Positions 18,959 through 28,461 of a stretch of DNA of 32,288 nucleotides are shown here, in pieces. How positions within the stretch are numbered: the first letter of the stretch is position 1; each line of letters begins with the position of its first letter. The notes under the pieces are model-generated. The model searched no databases. It had not been told where the DNA came from and saw only the letters and a program-made list of their open reading frames with translations. The translations under genes were made by a program, and so were the position numbers. This DNA is from an uncultured Clostridia bacterium (lineage in GTDB: Bacteria; Bacillota; Clostridia; Oscillospirales; Oscillospiraceae), in NCBI GenBank assembly GCA_937894515.1, contig CALCRH010000173.1:1-32288 (forward strand). Direction: 5' to 3'.

Positions 18959-21586
18959 ATGAAACTGATGGTATTAGACGGCAACAGCATCATCAACCGG
19001 GCCTTTTACGGAATCCGCCCCCTTTCCACCCATGATGGCCTGCCCACCAATGCGGTATATGGGTTTATCACCACGCTGCAGCGGCTTCTGGACGAGGAAA
19101 AACCGGAGGCGCTGTGTGTCACCTTTGACCGGCACGAGCCTACCTTCCGCCATGAGGCAGACAGTGCCTACAAGGCTACCCGGCATGGAATGCCGGAGGA
19201 TCTTGCCATGCAGATGCCGGTACTCAAGCAGGTGCTTGCCGCCATGGCCATTCCCTGCTATGAGATGGTGGGCTATGAGGCAGACGACCTGATCGGTACC
19301 ATCTCCCGCAGGTGCGAGGCGCAGAACTGGGAGTGCGTGGTGGTGACCGGCGACAAGGACAGCCTGCAGCTCATTACCGACAAGACCAAGGTGAAGCTGG
19401 TGTCTACCCGTATGGGGCAGACCACTACAAAGGATATGACCCCGGAGAGCTTCCGGGAGCAGTATGGATTTGACCCCGTCCACATGATCGACCTGAAAGC
19501 TCTGATGGGGGATACCAGCGATAACATTCCCGGTGTGCCGGGGTGCGGCGAAAAGACCGCCATGGCGCTGGTGCAGGAATATGGCAGCATTGACGCGCTG
19601 TATGCCGCCATGCCGGCGGTGAACGCCAAGCCCGCCATGCTGAACAAGCTGAAAGAGGGGGAGGAAAGTGCGCGGCACTCCTACTGGCTGGCCACCATCG
19701 TCACCGACGCACCGCTGGACTTTGACCCGGCGGAGAATCTGCGGCAGCCGTTCCGTCCGGAGCTGTACGACCTGTTTTTACGGTTGGAGTTTTTGAAGCT
19801 GATCGAAAAGTACAATCTCAAGCCTACCGGCGAAGCGATAAAGCCCCGAGAGGAGACGGTGACGGAGATGTTCACCGTGACAGAGAGCGCAGAGGCGGAG
19901 AAGTGGCTCGGTAAGTGGCGGGGCTTGGATGGCGTGACGGTATATTTTCTGCCCGATTTCAGCGCGGTGGCGGTGGACGATGACGAATCCATGGTGCAGG
20001 TGTTCAGCGGCAGCTATACCGGGGACTGGAGTGCCTTTTTACAAAAGCTGTGCGCCGGGGATATTCAAAAAACCAGCCACAACGTGAAAGACCTGCTGCG
20101 CGGCCTGCTGGAGCAGGGAATCTGGGGCGAGGGATTTGTTTACGATACGGCTCTGGGTGGGTATCTGCTGGATGCTACCGCCGGGGATTACGACATCGGG
20201 CGGTTATTTATCGCGTATTTTAACGCGGAATTGATGAAACCGACACATTTGGAGCCGGATGCGTTCTCCCTGCTGGGAGACACGGCCATGGCGCAGGCGG
20301 CGTTTGCGTCCTACTGCACGGCGATCGCCGCGCTGCGGGAGCATCAGGAGCCGAAGCTGCGGGAAAATGATATGTGGCGGCTGTTTGCTGAGGTGGAGAT
20401 GCCGCTGTGCGCCGTACTGGCGGAGATGGAGCAAAACGGAATGCGCTGCGATGCCAAGGCGCTGGGGCAATTCGGCGTACTGCTGCAGACCCGCATGGAG
20501 GAGTTGGAGCAGGCGATTTATGCCAAGGCGGGCAGCCGGTTCAACATCAACTCGCCCAAGCAGCTGGGGAAGGTGCTGTTTGAGGATTTGCAGCTGCCCC
20601 ACGGCAAAAAGACCAAGACCGGATGGTCTACCAATGCGGAGGTGCTGGACAAGCTGCGGTACGAGGCGCCTATTGTGGCATCGGTGCTGGAGTACCGACA
20701 GGTCAGCAAGCTGAAATCCACCTATGCGGACGGTTTGCTGAAAGCCATTGACACCGATGGCCGGGTACGGACCAGCTTCCAGATGACGGTGACGGATACG
20801 GGACGGCTTTCCTCCCGGGAGCCGAATTTGCAGAACATTCCCACCCGCACGGAGCTTGGCAGCGAGATCCGGCGGCTCTTTACCGCAGAGGAGGGCTGGG
20901 TGCTGGTGGATGCAGACTACTCCCAGATCGAGCTGCGGCTTCTGGCGCATATCGCCGGAGATACGGTGATGCAGGAGGCATTCCGCTCCGGCGAGGATTT
21001 CCACACGGTGACGGCGGCCAAGGTATTTCACACGGACAACGTGACGCCGGAGCTGCGGCGCCGGGCCAAGGCGGTGAATTTCGGTATCGTGTACGGCATT
21101 TCGGCGTTCTCCCTCTCCCAGGACATCGGGGTGACTGTGGCCGAGGCCAAGGGCTATATGGACAGCTATTTTGCCACCTATCAGGGGGTACGGCAGTACA
21201 TGACCGATGTGGTGGAAAAGGCAAAGCAGGACGGTTATGTGCAGACCCTGTGGCATCGCCGTCGGGAGCTGCCGGAGATCAACAACGCCAACTTCAACCT
21301 GCGATCCTTTGGGGAGCGGGTGGCGCTGAACATGCCTATTCAGGGTACTGCGGCGGATATCATGAAGCTGGCCATGGTGCGGGTGAGCGACCGTTTGCAC
21401 GCGGAGCAGTTACAGGCGAAACTCATCATGCAGGTGCATGACGAGCTGATCGTGGAGTGTCCGGAAAATGAAAAAGAAACAGTAGAGAAGATTCTCACCG
21501 AAGAGATGGAGCGGGCGGTGAGCCTGTCCGTACCGCTGATCGCCGAGGCACACAGCGGGAAAAACTGGTTGGAAGCGAAAGGCTGA
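18959..21586 (+). CDS. polA: DNA polymerase I
   Basis: The protein has 875 residues. The N-terminal 5'-nuclease domain (about 1-290) begins LMVLDGNSIINRAFYG and includes VVVTGDKDSLQL and GDTSDNIPGVPGCGEKTA. The middle domain lacks the DxE and other acidic residues of a 3'-5' proofreading site (VTVYFLPDFSAVAVDD stands where they should be). The polymerase domain has motif A DADYSQIELRLLAHIAGD, motif B RRRAKAVNFGIVYGIS and motif C MQVHDELIVE. It fills gaps in repair and removes Okazaki RNA primers. GGGAGGG precedes the ATG. An MFS gene starts 2 bases after its stop. Confidence 0.97.
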   Translation: MKLMVLDGNSIINRAFYGIRPLSTHDGLPTNAVYGFITTLQRLLDEEKPEALCVTFDRHEPTFRHEADSAYKATRHGMPEDLAMQMPVLKQVLAAMAIPCYEMVGYEADDLIGTISRRCEAQNWECVVVTGDKDSLQLITDKTKVKLVSTRMGQTTTKDMTPESFREQYGFDPVHMIDLKALMGDTSDNIPGVPGCGEKTAMALVQEYGSIDALYAAMPAVNAKPAMLNKLKEGEESARHSYWLATIVTDAPLDFDPAENLRQPFRPELYDLFLRLEFLKLIEKYNLKPTGEAIKPREETVTEMFTVTESAEAEKWLGKWRGLDGVTVYFLPDFSAVAVDDDESMVQVFSGSYTGDWSAFLQKLCAGDIQKTSHNVKDLLRGLLEQGIWGEGFVYDTALGGYLLDATAGDYDIGRLFIAYFNAELMKPTHLEPDAFSLLGDTAMAQAAFASYCTAIAALREHQEPKLRENDMWRLFAEVEMPLCAVLAEMEQNGMRCDAKALGQFGVLLQTRMEELEQAIYAKAGSRFNINSPKQLGKVLFEDLQLPHGKKTKTGWSTNAEVLDKLRYEAPIVASVLEYRQVSKLKSTYADGLLKAIDTDGRVRTSFQMTVTDTGRLSSREPNLQNIPTRTELGSEIRRLFTAEEGWVLVDADYSQIELRLLAHIAGDTVMQEAFRSGEDFHTVTAAKVFHTDNVTPELRRRAKAVNFGIVYGISAFSLSQDIGVTVAEAKGYMDSYFATYQGVRQYMTDVVEKAKQDGYVQTLWHRRRELPEINNANFNLRSFGERVALNMPIQGTAADIMKLAMVRVSDRLHAEQLQAKLIMQVHDELIVECPENEKETVEKILTEEMERAVSLSVPLIAEAHSGKNWLEAKG

Positions 21587-21588
21587 GT

Positions 21589-22770
21589 ATGTATGCGATG
21601 ATCCTTGCCATTATTTATGTGGCGTTTATCAGTATGGGTCTGCCGGACTCCCTGTTGGGAGCGGCGTGGCCGGTGATGCAGGGCGGACTGGGGGTACCCC
21701 TGTCCTATGCCGGCATTCTGACCATGACCATCTCCGGCGGCACCATTGTGTCAAGCCTGCTGTCGGATCGGCTGATCCGGCGGTTTGGCGCGGGAAAGGT
21801 GACGGCGGTGAGCACCGGCGTGACAGCGCTGGCGCTGTTTGGTTTTTCCGCCTCTTCCCGGTTTTGGATGCTGTGGCTGTGCGCCGTGCCCTATGGCTTG
21901 GGCGCAGGCTCCATTGATGCGGCCCTGAACAACTATGTGGCACTGCACTATTCCTCCCGCCACATGAGCTGGCTCCACGCTTGCTGGGGCGTGGGTGTGA
22001 CCATCAGTCCCTACATTATGAGTGCGGCACTGACAGCGCAGAAGGGCTGGCAGAGCGGCTATCACACGGTGGGCTGGATCCAGATCTGCCTGACGGCAGT
22101 GCTGTTTGCCACACTGCCTCTTTGGAAAAAGGTGAAGTGGCCGGCGGAGCAGGAAGAAGTCAAGCCCAAGCTGCTGTCCATTCGGGAAGCGGTGAAGATC
22201 CCGGGTTTTCCCTGCGTGATGATTGAATTTTTTGCGTTTTGCGCGGTGGAAAACTGCGCGGGACTGTGGGCCAGCACCTATCTGGTGGAACACCGGGGAG
22301 TGGGCGTGGAGACCGCGGCCCGATTTGCCTCGTTGTTCTACACCGGTGTGATGGTGGGACGGTTCTTAAACGGATTTATCGCCGATCGGTTTGGCGACAA
22401 GAAGATGATCCGGACAGGCATCTGCATCATGCTGGTGGGTATCGCTATGGTGGCGCTGCCCGTACGGGCCGATCTGCCGGCTCTGGCCGGACTGGTGGTC
22501 ATTGGACTGGGATCGGCACCGATCTATCCCTGTATCATCCACTCCACTCCTGCCGATTTCGGACGGGAAAACTCCCAGTCGCTGGTGGGAATGCAGATGG
22601 CCAGTGCCTATGTGGGCAGCACCTTTACGCCGCCGATTTTCGGCCTGATTGCCCAGCACATCAGCGTGGCACTGTATCCGGCCTATCTGTTGTTTTTTAC
22701 CCTGCTGGTATTGCTTATGACCCGACTGTTGGCAAAAGCGCTGGCAAATAAGAAGGAGGCAACGGTATGA
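21589..22770 (+). CDS. MFS transporter, sugar permease-like
   Basis: This 393-residue protein has about 12 transmembrane helices. The cytoplasmic loop SDRLIRRFGAGKV between helices 2 and 3, and the parallel FIADRFGDKKMIRTG in the second half, are MFS signatures. The N-terminus (FISMGLPDSLLGAAWP) resembles the fucose/glucose permease-like branch, but the substrate is unknown. It begins 2 bases after polA, with its ribosome site in the polA end, and overlaps the next gene by 4 bases. The three genes therefore form a transcription unit, although no functional link with polA is evident. Confidence 0.88.
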   Translation: MYAMILAIIYVAFISMGLPDSLLGAAWPVMQGGLGVPLSYAGILTMTISGGTIVSSLLSDRLIRRFGAGKVTAVSTGVTALALFGFSASSRFWMLWLCAVPYGLGAGSIDAALNNYVALHYSSRHMSWLHACWGVGVTISPYIMSAALTAQKGWQSGYHTVGWIQICLTAVLFATLPLWKKVKWPAEQEEVKPKLLSIREAVKIPGFPCVMIEFFAFCAVENCAGLWASTYLVEHRGVGVETAARFASLFYTGVMVGRFLNGFIADRFGDKKMIRTGICIMLVGIAMVALPVRADLPALAGLVVIGLGSAPIYPCIIHSTPADFGRENSQSLVGMQMASAYVGSTFTPPIFGLIAQHISVALYPAYLLFFTLLVLLMTRLLAKALANKKEATV

Positions 22771-23609
22771 AAGGACTGCATAAAATATTTTTTGAGACCA
22801 AAATGACCTGGCTGCGAGTCATTCTCTTGGCTGTGGGGTCGGCGATTTTGACAGCGGCGGTGCTGCTGATCCCGGGGTTGAAGGAGACCTCTGCCAGCTA
22901 CCTGGGCGTAACGCCGGAGGCGTGGTTTGTTTTTGCACTTATTATTGTGATGAACTGCGAAAAACCGCTGGAGGCGGCGATAAAGACCTTTGTGTTCTTC
23001 CTCATCAGTCAGCCGCTGATCTATCTGATCCAGGTGCCGTTTTACGACAGAGGGTGGGAAATTTTCATGTACTACCCCTACTGGCTGAAGATCACGATTC
23101 TGACCCTGCCGGGGGCGGTGATCGCGTGGTTCGTGAAGAAGAACAATATCGTCAGCGCGCTGGTTATGGCGGTGGCGACTGGTTTTATCGGCGTGACATT
23201 GGTGGGAAGCGGCTTCACGGTGGTGCAGAACTTCCCCGGGGAGCTGATCCGCACGGTGTTCTGCCTGCTGGAAATTCTGGTCTTTATCTTTGTGTTACTG
23301 AAAAACAAACGCAACCGCATCGTGTGCGCCGCATTGACGCTGGCGGTGATGGCGGCGTTTGGCTATTATAAGATGAGCGGCAGAACGGATATTTATCGGG
23401 GGTATTATGAGCTGCCTGCCGGACACACATGGGAAATTCAGGACACCGAGGGCTATATAGGCAACATAGAGATCGGGGAGAATGGTTTGGAGATCCTTGC
23501 CAAGAAGTACAGCTATGAGACGGTGATCGTGGTGAATGAGCTGGGCGAGGAGATCGAGCTGTATATGGTCTATTCGCCGGATGGGGTATTGGACATTATG
23601 AGGCAATAG
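22767..23609 (+). CDS. membrane protein of unknown function
   Basis: The protein has 280 residues. About six to seven hydrophobic helices occupy residues 15-215. A soluble C-terminal part of about 70 residues follows, rich in Glu, Gly and Tyr (for example YELPAGHTWEIQDTEGYIGN). I do not recognise the family. It overlaps the MFS gene by 4 bases (ATGA) and has a strong AAGGAGG, so it is translationally coupled to it. The two may work together, but this is inferred from packing only. A REP-like repeat cluster follows. Confidence 0.7.
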   Translation: MKGLHKIFFETKMTWLRVILLAVGSAILTAAVLLIPGLKETSASYLGVTPEAWFVFALIIVMNCEKPLEAAIKTFVFFLISQPLIYLIQVPFYDRGWEIFMYYPYWLKITILTLPGAVIAWFVKKNNIVSALVMAVATGFIGVTLVGSGFTVVQNFPGELIRTVFCLLEILVFIFVLLKNKRNRIVCAALTLAVMAAFGYYKMSGRTDIYRGYYELPAGHTWEIQDTEGYIGNIEIGENGLEILAKKYSYETVIVVNELGEEIELYMVYSPDGVLDIMRQ

Positions 23610-23762
23610 TAGGGCGGCACCTGTGTGTGCCGCCGCTGTGGACGGACGAGATGATGGCGGGACACATGGGTCCCGCCCTACGAATGCGGGTCGATGTGGG
23701 CATCGCCCCCTACGGCGGGATTACGGATTGCGAACCAGTGACATCGGCCACTGGTTCGCAAT
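23610..23762. repeat. cluster of four REP-like palindromes
   Basis: The stems are GGCGGCAC/GTGCCGCC (23613-23634), GGCGGGAC/GTCCCGCC (23656-23677), a GATG/CATC block matching the other REP copies (about 23692-23706), and a perfect 14-bp ATTGCGAACCAGTG stem (23727-23762). CCCTACG ends two units. The last stem may also act as a terminator. Confidence 0.7.
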
Positions 23763-23810
23763 GACAGGTTTATTTTGTACCGATAAGCAATGGTAGAATG
23801 GAAGATTCAT

Positions 23811-24290
23811 ATGAATGAAAGAAACATCAATATTGTACCAATGAACGCCGACCATCTGGAGGAGCTGGAAAAGCTGGAGCGCATCTGTTTTTCCCGCCCC
23901 TGGTCCAGGAAGATGTTGGGGGAGGAACTGGAGAACGACTGCGCCGCCTTTCTGGTGGCGGAGGAGCCGGAGACCCATCGTGTGTTGGGCTATGCGGGCG
24001 TGCTGGTGATGGCCGATGAGGGCTACATCACCAACGTGGCGGTGTTTCCCGAGTACCGGCGGCAGGGCATTGCGGCCCGGATCATCAAGGTGTTCTGCGA
24101 CTTTGCAGCAGGCAACCACTTGTCGTTTCTGACCCTGGAGGTGCGGCCTACCAATACGGCGGCCATCGAGCTGTACCGCAGCTTCGGATTTGAAGAGGTG
24201 GGCAGGCGGAAGAACTACTACGATCTGCCCAAGGAGGATGCGCTGATTCTGACGCGGTATTTCGTCTATGAGGAGGATTTGCAGAAATGA
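23811..24290 (+). CDS. rimI: ribosomal protein S18 alanine N-acetyltransferase RimI
   Basis: The protein has 159 residues from the ATG at 23811, 6 bases after GGAAG. It is a GNAT-fold acetyltransferase: ICFSRPWS near the N-terminus, NVAVFPEYRRQGIAARII as the acetyl-CoA loop, and FLTLEVRPTNTAAIELYRSF with FEEVGRRKNYY, the RimI signature. It acetylates the N-terminal alanine of ribosomal protein S18, and possibly other proteins. It overlaps tsaD by 4 bases, the standard rimI-tsaD pairing. The usual tsaE and tsaB are not adjacent here. Confidence 0.92.
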   Translation: MNERNINIVPMNADHLEELEKLERICFSRPWSRKMLGEELENDCAAFLVAEEPETHRVLGYAGVLVMADEGYITNVAVFPEYRRQGIAARIIKVFCDFAAGNHLSFLTLEVRPTNTAAIELYRSFGFEEVGRRKNYYDLPKEDALILTRYFVYEEDLQK

Positions 24291-25297
24291 AGATTTTAGC
24301 CTTTGAGTCCTCCTGTGATGAGACCGCCGTGGCGGTGGTGGAGGATGGCCGAAAGGTGCTGTCAGATGCCATTTTATCTCAGGCGGATATGCACGCCCTC
24401 TACGGCGGCGTAGTGCCGGAGATCGCGTCCCGAAAGCACGTGGAGGCCATTGCAGGGCTATGCGACAAGGCGCTTGCCGATGCCCATCTGACCAAACAGG
24501 ACATGGATGCGGTGGCGGTGACCTATGCTCCGGGGCTGATCGGTGCGGTGCTGGTGGCGGTGAGCTTTGCCAAGTCCGTGGCTTATACACTTGGCGTGCC
24601 GCTGATCCCGGTGCATCATGTGCGGGGACACATCGCCGCCAACTATCTGGCCTTTCCCGACTTACAGCCGCCCTTCGTGGCGCTTGCCATCTCCGGGGGC
24701 AATACCCTGATCGTGGACGTAAAGGACTATACGGACATGACTGTTTTGGGCGCCACCCGGGACGATGCGGCGGGGGAATGCTTCGACAAGGCGGCGCGGG
24801 TGCTGGGGTTACCCTATCCCGGCGGCAAGCCGATGGATGAACTGGCACAGCAGTCCCGGGGCGGCAAGTACGAGCTGCCCAAGGTACATGTGGACGGGGC
24901 AGAACTGGACATGAGCTTTTCGGGGCTGAAGACGGCGGTAGTCAATTTGGCACACAATGCCCAGCAGAAGGGGGAGCCTCTGGATCCATGCGCCCTGGCA
25001 CGAGATTTTACCTGTGCTGTCAGCGAAGAGCTGGTGCCCCGGGCCATGCGGGCGCTGGAGCTGACCGGATACAAGACGCTGGTGGCGGCCGGCGGCGTGG
25101 CAGCTAACTCCATCATTCGCGGCGACTTGGAGAAAGCCTGCCGAAAAGCCGATGTAAAGCTGTACCTGCCGCCCCTGAAGTGGTGCGGCGACAACGGCGC
25201 CATGATCGGTGCCCAGGGCTACTATGAGTACTGTGCCGGTAAGACGGCGACCCTGGATCTGAATGCCTTTGCCACCATGGATCTGGACGAAAAGTGA
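24287..25297 (+). CDS. tsaD: tRNA N6-threonylcarbamoyladenosine transferase TsaD
   Basis: The protein has 336 residues. It is an ASKHA-fold protein starting MKILAFESSCDETAVAVV. The metal-binding HHVRGH motif is followed by FVALAISGGNTLI, DDAAGECFDKAARVLGLPYP and GGVAANSIIR, all diagnostic. It transfers threonylcarbamoyl to A37 of ANN-decoding tRNAs, acting with TsaB and TsaE. Length is normal for the family. A good terminator follows at 25322-25355. Confidence 0.97.
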   Translation: MKILAFESSCDETAVAVVEDGRKVLSDAILSQADMHALYGGVVPEIASRKHVEAIAGLCDKALADAHLTKQDMDAVAVTYAPGLIGAVLVAVSFAKSVAYTLGVPLIPVHHVRGHIAANYLAFPDLQPPFVALAISGGNTLIVDVKDYTDMTVLGATRDDAAGECFDKAARVLGLPYPGGKPMDELAQQSRGGKYELPKVHVDGAELDMSFSGLKTAVVNLAHNAQQKGEPLDPCALARDFTCAVSEELVPRAMRALELTGYKTLVAAGGVAANSIIRGDLEKACRKADVKLYLPPLKWCGDNGAMIGAQGYYEYCAGKTATLDLNAFATMDLDEK

Positions 25298-25321
25298 AGA
25301 TTTGACATATCAACAGAGAAA

Positions 25322-25355
25322 AAACCCACGAACGAAAATAGACGTCCGTGGGTTT
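25322..25355 (+). terminator. intrinsic terminator of rimI-tsaD
   Basis: AAACCCACG pairs with CGTGGGTTT, with an inner ACG/CGT extension. A short T-containing tail (ACTCTTTT) follows, and it lies 24 bases past the tsaD stop. Confidence 0.7.
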
Positions 25356-25801
25356 ACTCTTTTGCCATAAAATTATATTTTTTTGTGTTATGTTGCCTGA
25401 GAAATTTTTGATAGGGAAAACTGTCGAATATTTTTGCATTATGTAAACAAAAGCGGCATTTTTCAAAAAGAGAAAAGTGGGTTTTCGGGTTTGACAAAAA
25501 TCGTGGATTTTCCGTAAAAGCATTGAAATTACAAGAAAAATTGAGATGTGGAAAAGATAGTGGAAACTGTGGATAACTCTTTGTAGTAAAAAGTTATGAT
25601 AGGTATTATGTAAAATTGTATGTAAAGGGGTAACACCGTCACAAATATGGTAAAAAATGCAGTAAAACCCGATATTTGTCGAAAAACCGCGGGTTTTGCG
25701 GATTGGCAATTTTGCCGAATAAAAGTGCAAAATTATGAGAAAAAGCGGCATATGTCCGGAAAAAAAGAAAAATGGAAAGAATGATTACATTATGTATAAT
25801 T
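25356..25801. other. AT-rich gene-free stretch with repeated motifs
   Basis: No convincing gene is visible in these 446 bases between two convergent genes. Composition is much more AT-rich than the neighbours. TGTGGATAA (25568-25576) is a perfect DnaA box, and TGTGGAAAA (25547-25555) is one base off. TTATGTAAA or close variants occur at 25439, 25606, 25618 and 25790. AAAAGCGGCAT occurs twice (about 25450 and 25742). It may be a DnaA- or other protein-binding region or a foreign AT-rich remnant. Confidence 0.5.
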
Positions 25802-25837
25802 GGTAAAAAGAAACTCGCCGCGTGGAAGCGCGGCGAG
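25802..25837 (-). terminator. intrinsic terminator of the rhomboid-like gene
   Basis: CTCGCCGCG (25814-25822) pairs with CGCGGCGAG (25829-25837). On the minus strand TTTCTTTTT follows. It lies 8 bases past the stop codon. Confidence 0.8.
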
Positions 25838-25845
25838 AGGTCGAT

Positions 25846-26703
25846 TTATTCTTCGGTAAAGTGAACGTGGGTGAAGATATGGTCGGAACAGAAGCAGTGG
25901 TAGCCGGCACATTTGCTGCAATAGCGGAAATCCAGATCCGGGTAGTCCGTATCGGTTTTGCCGCAGACAGAGCACTTGTGGATATAGCCCTTTTCCTGCT
26001 TGGCCTCCTTTACCGCCTTTTTGAAGTTGACGGTTTGGGGGCGGGTTTGATAGCGGCGGCGTTCGGTCAGGTAGTGTACCTCAGGGTAGATAAACACGGC
26101 GAAGTTCAAAAGGGCAATAATGGGCTGTACCACGCCGTACCAGGTGCCATGAACAGCATAGGTGATGACATCGTAACCGATCAGCACCACATCGGCAATG
26201 GCCAGCCACTTCATCTTGATGGGAACAATAAAGAACAGCAGGACCTGGGTATCGGGGAACAGGCAGGCAAAGGCCAGGAACATGGACAGGTTGATATAGT
26301 ACGTACCGCTGATGGCCAGATTGACCCCGCCGATCAGGCTGGCCACGGATACTGCGATGACCGTCAGCAAAACCCCGCTGAAGTAGTAGAGGTTGAACTT
26401 GGCGGTACCCCATTGGCGTTCCAGAGTGGAACCGATCCAGTAGTAGAAGTACAGCTCGACAAGAAGCATAAAGGGGCGGGCGGTGTTGGGTACAAAGATG
26501 AAGCTGACAATGCGCCAGACTTCACCGCGGAGCAGGGCGTTCAGATTGAAGTTCAGAAAGTCCAAGGCGGAGACATCGGTCAGGAACATCCGCAGAAGAA
26601 AAATGGCGGCGGTGCCGATGACGATGTAACGCATCAGGTTGGAGATGCCGAATCGGGGGTGCCTGGCGCAGAAGCGATCCACGGCGTTGTAGAGATGTTT
26701 CAA
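25846..26703 (-). CDS. rhomboid-like membrane protein with C-terminal zinc-binding tail
   Basis: The protein has 285 residues. Six or so helices follow a soluble N-terminus (MKHLYNAVDRFCARHPRFG). RGEVWRIVSFIFVPNT and ELYFYYWIGSTLERQWG resemble the rhomboid N-terminal half. Where an active rhomboid has a GxSG serine motif, this one reads AISGTYYINLSMFLAFA, so the catalytic serine is doubtful. No clear helix-6 catalytic His was recognised. The tail carries CSVCGK, YCSKCAGYHCFCSDH and HVH, probably a zinc site. This looks like the inactive rhomboid-like branch common in Clostridia, and its function is unknown. Confidence 0.75.
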   Translation of the reverse strand: MKHLYNAVDRFCARHPRFGISNLMRYIVIGTAAIFLLRMFLTDVSALDFLNFNLNALLRGEVWRIVSFIFVPNTARPFMLLVELYFYYWIGSTLERQWGTAKFNLYYFSGVLLTVIAVSVASLIGGVNLAISGTYYINLSMFLAFACLFPDTQVLLFFIVPIKMKWLAIADVVLIGYDVITYAVHGTWYGVVQPIIALLNFAVFIYPEVHYLTERRRYQTRPQTVNFKKAVKEAKQEKGYIHKCSVCGKTDTDYPDLDFRYCSKCAGYHCFCSDHIFTHVHFTEE

Positions 26704-26809
26704 GGGGGAATCCTCCTGTGTATTTTTTTCCTATGGATGGGATTATACCCTATTGAGCGGGAAAAGTCATTAAAAATTTATAAATTGTGGGAAGAAAGGC
26801 ATGTTGGGC

Positions 26810-26837
26810 TTGACAAAAGGCGGGAACCTGCTACAAT
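26810..26837 (+). promoter_or_regulatory. promoter of metK
   Basis: TTGACA and TACAAT are 16 bases apart, placing the transcript start about 25 bases before the SAM-I aptamer. Confidence 0.8.
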
Positions 26838-26867
26838 AACGTTTGAGCAAAGTCCCAAAACTGAATA

Positions 26868-26963
26868 CCTTATCGAGAGTGACGGAGGGATCGGCCCGAT
26901 GAAGTCACGACAACCTGCCTTACGGCAAGGTGCCAATTCCGACGAACGAATCGAAAGATGAGG
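26868..26963 (+). promoter_or_regulatory. SAM-I riboswitch (S box)
   Basis: P1 is formed by CCTTATC and GATGAGG. Between them are the conserved GAGGGATCGGCCCGATGAAG, ACAACC, AAGGTGCCAATTCC and AAAGATGAGG blocks. It precedes metK and should turn it down when S-adenosylmethionine is plentiful. Confidence 0.96.
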
Positions 26964-26980
26964 AAGCGCAAAAGATACTG

Positions 26981-27014
26981 CCACGCCCTGTCGGTTCGAT
27001 AGGGCGTGTTTTTT
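26981..27014 (+). terminator. SAM-riboswitch-controlled terminator
   Basis: CACGCCCT and AGGGCGTG form a stem with an 11-base loop, followed by six T. It lies 17 bases after the aptamer and 33 bases before metK, as expected for a transcription-attenuation platform. Confidence 0.88.
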
Positions 27015-27046
27015 CGCTTTCCAAGCACGAAAGGAGAAACTTTACC

Positions 27047-28220
<1,174 letters not shown>

Positions 28221-28231
<11 letters not shown>

Positions 28232-28248
28232 AAAAAAACTGATATAAT
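28221..28248 (+). promoter_or_regulatory. promoter for the tRNA-Pro region
   Basis: TTGCAA and TATAAT are 16 bases apart, overlapping the end of metK. The tRNA gene itself now lies 214 bases downstream, after a duplicated 5' piece. Confidence 0.6.
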
Positions 28249-28281
28249 AGAGGAGTCACCGTGAAGTGACTCCTCTATTAT
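28244..28281. other. perfect 16-bp inverted repeat after metK
   Basis: ATAATAGAGGAGTCAC pairs with its complement around a 6-base loop. On the plus strand no T-tract follows. On the minus strand TTTTTTTT follows a few bases later. It shares its left arm with the -10 box at 28243 and its right arm touches the partial tRNA repeat. Confidence 0.65.
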
Positions 28282-28300
28282 CCGGGTGTAGCGCAGCTGG
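28279..28300 (+). repeat. 22-bp duplicate of the tRNA-Pro 5' end
   Basis: These 22 bases are identical to 28459-28480. The last 19 correspond to the acceptor 5' strand and D-arm start of the tRNA. The copy breaks off after CAGCTGG and cannot form a tRNA. Confidence 0.85.
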
Positions 28301-28458
28301 GGACGTTTCCGAGCGCCGCCGGTGGCGGGTGAAGCGAGGAAAAAGGAGTGGCAGCAACACGGCGATTGGCGAGCAAGCGCTGCTTGCGAAGACAGAGCCG
28401 ATGTTGCAACAGGCAGCGCGCCCGTTTCGGTGACCGATAAAAGCGTGCATGAAGTGAA
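28301..28458. other. 158-bp spacer between the tRNA 5' repeats
   Basis: This is GC-rich and palindrome-containing (for example GAGCAAGCGCTGCTTGC near 28369). I see no credible gene. Between 28232 and 28596 the only functional gene is tRNA-Pro. Confidence 0.5.
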
Positions 28459-28461
28459 TAT

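Noticed and set aside
20204..21400. 398-codon minus-strand open frame opposite polA
   Set aside because: It is His- and Gln-rich shadow coding opposite the polymerase domain of polA, with no family motif.
23721..24848. 375-codon minus-strand open frame opposite rimI and tsaD
   Set aside because: The product is Pro/Arg/Ser-rich, runs across two real genes and begins within tsaD.
25113..25751. 212-codon minus-strand open frame over the AT-rich island
   Set aside because: Half is antisense to tsaD and the rest is AT-driven open frame through the tsaD terminator.
25356..25801. Chromosomal replication origin
   Set aside because: Only two DnaA-type boxes are visible, and no dnaA, rpmH, dnaN or other origin genes are nearby.
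28256..28450. Minus-strand open frames in the tRNA spacer
   Set aside because: They cross the partial tRNA repeat and have no ribosome site or recognisable product.
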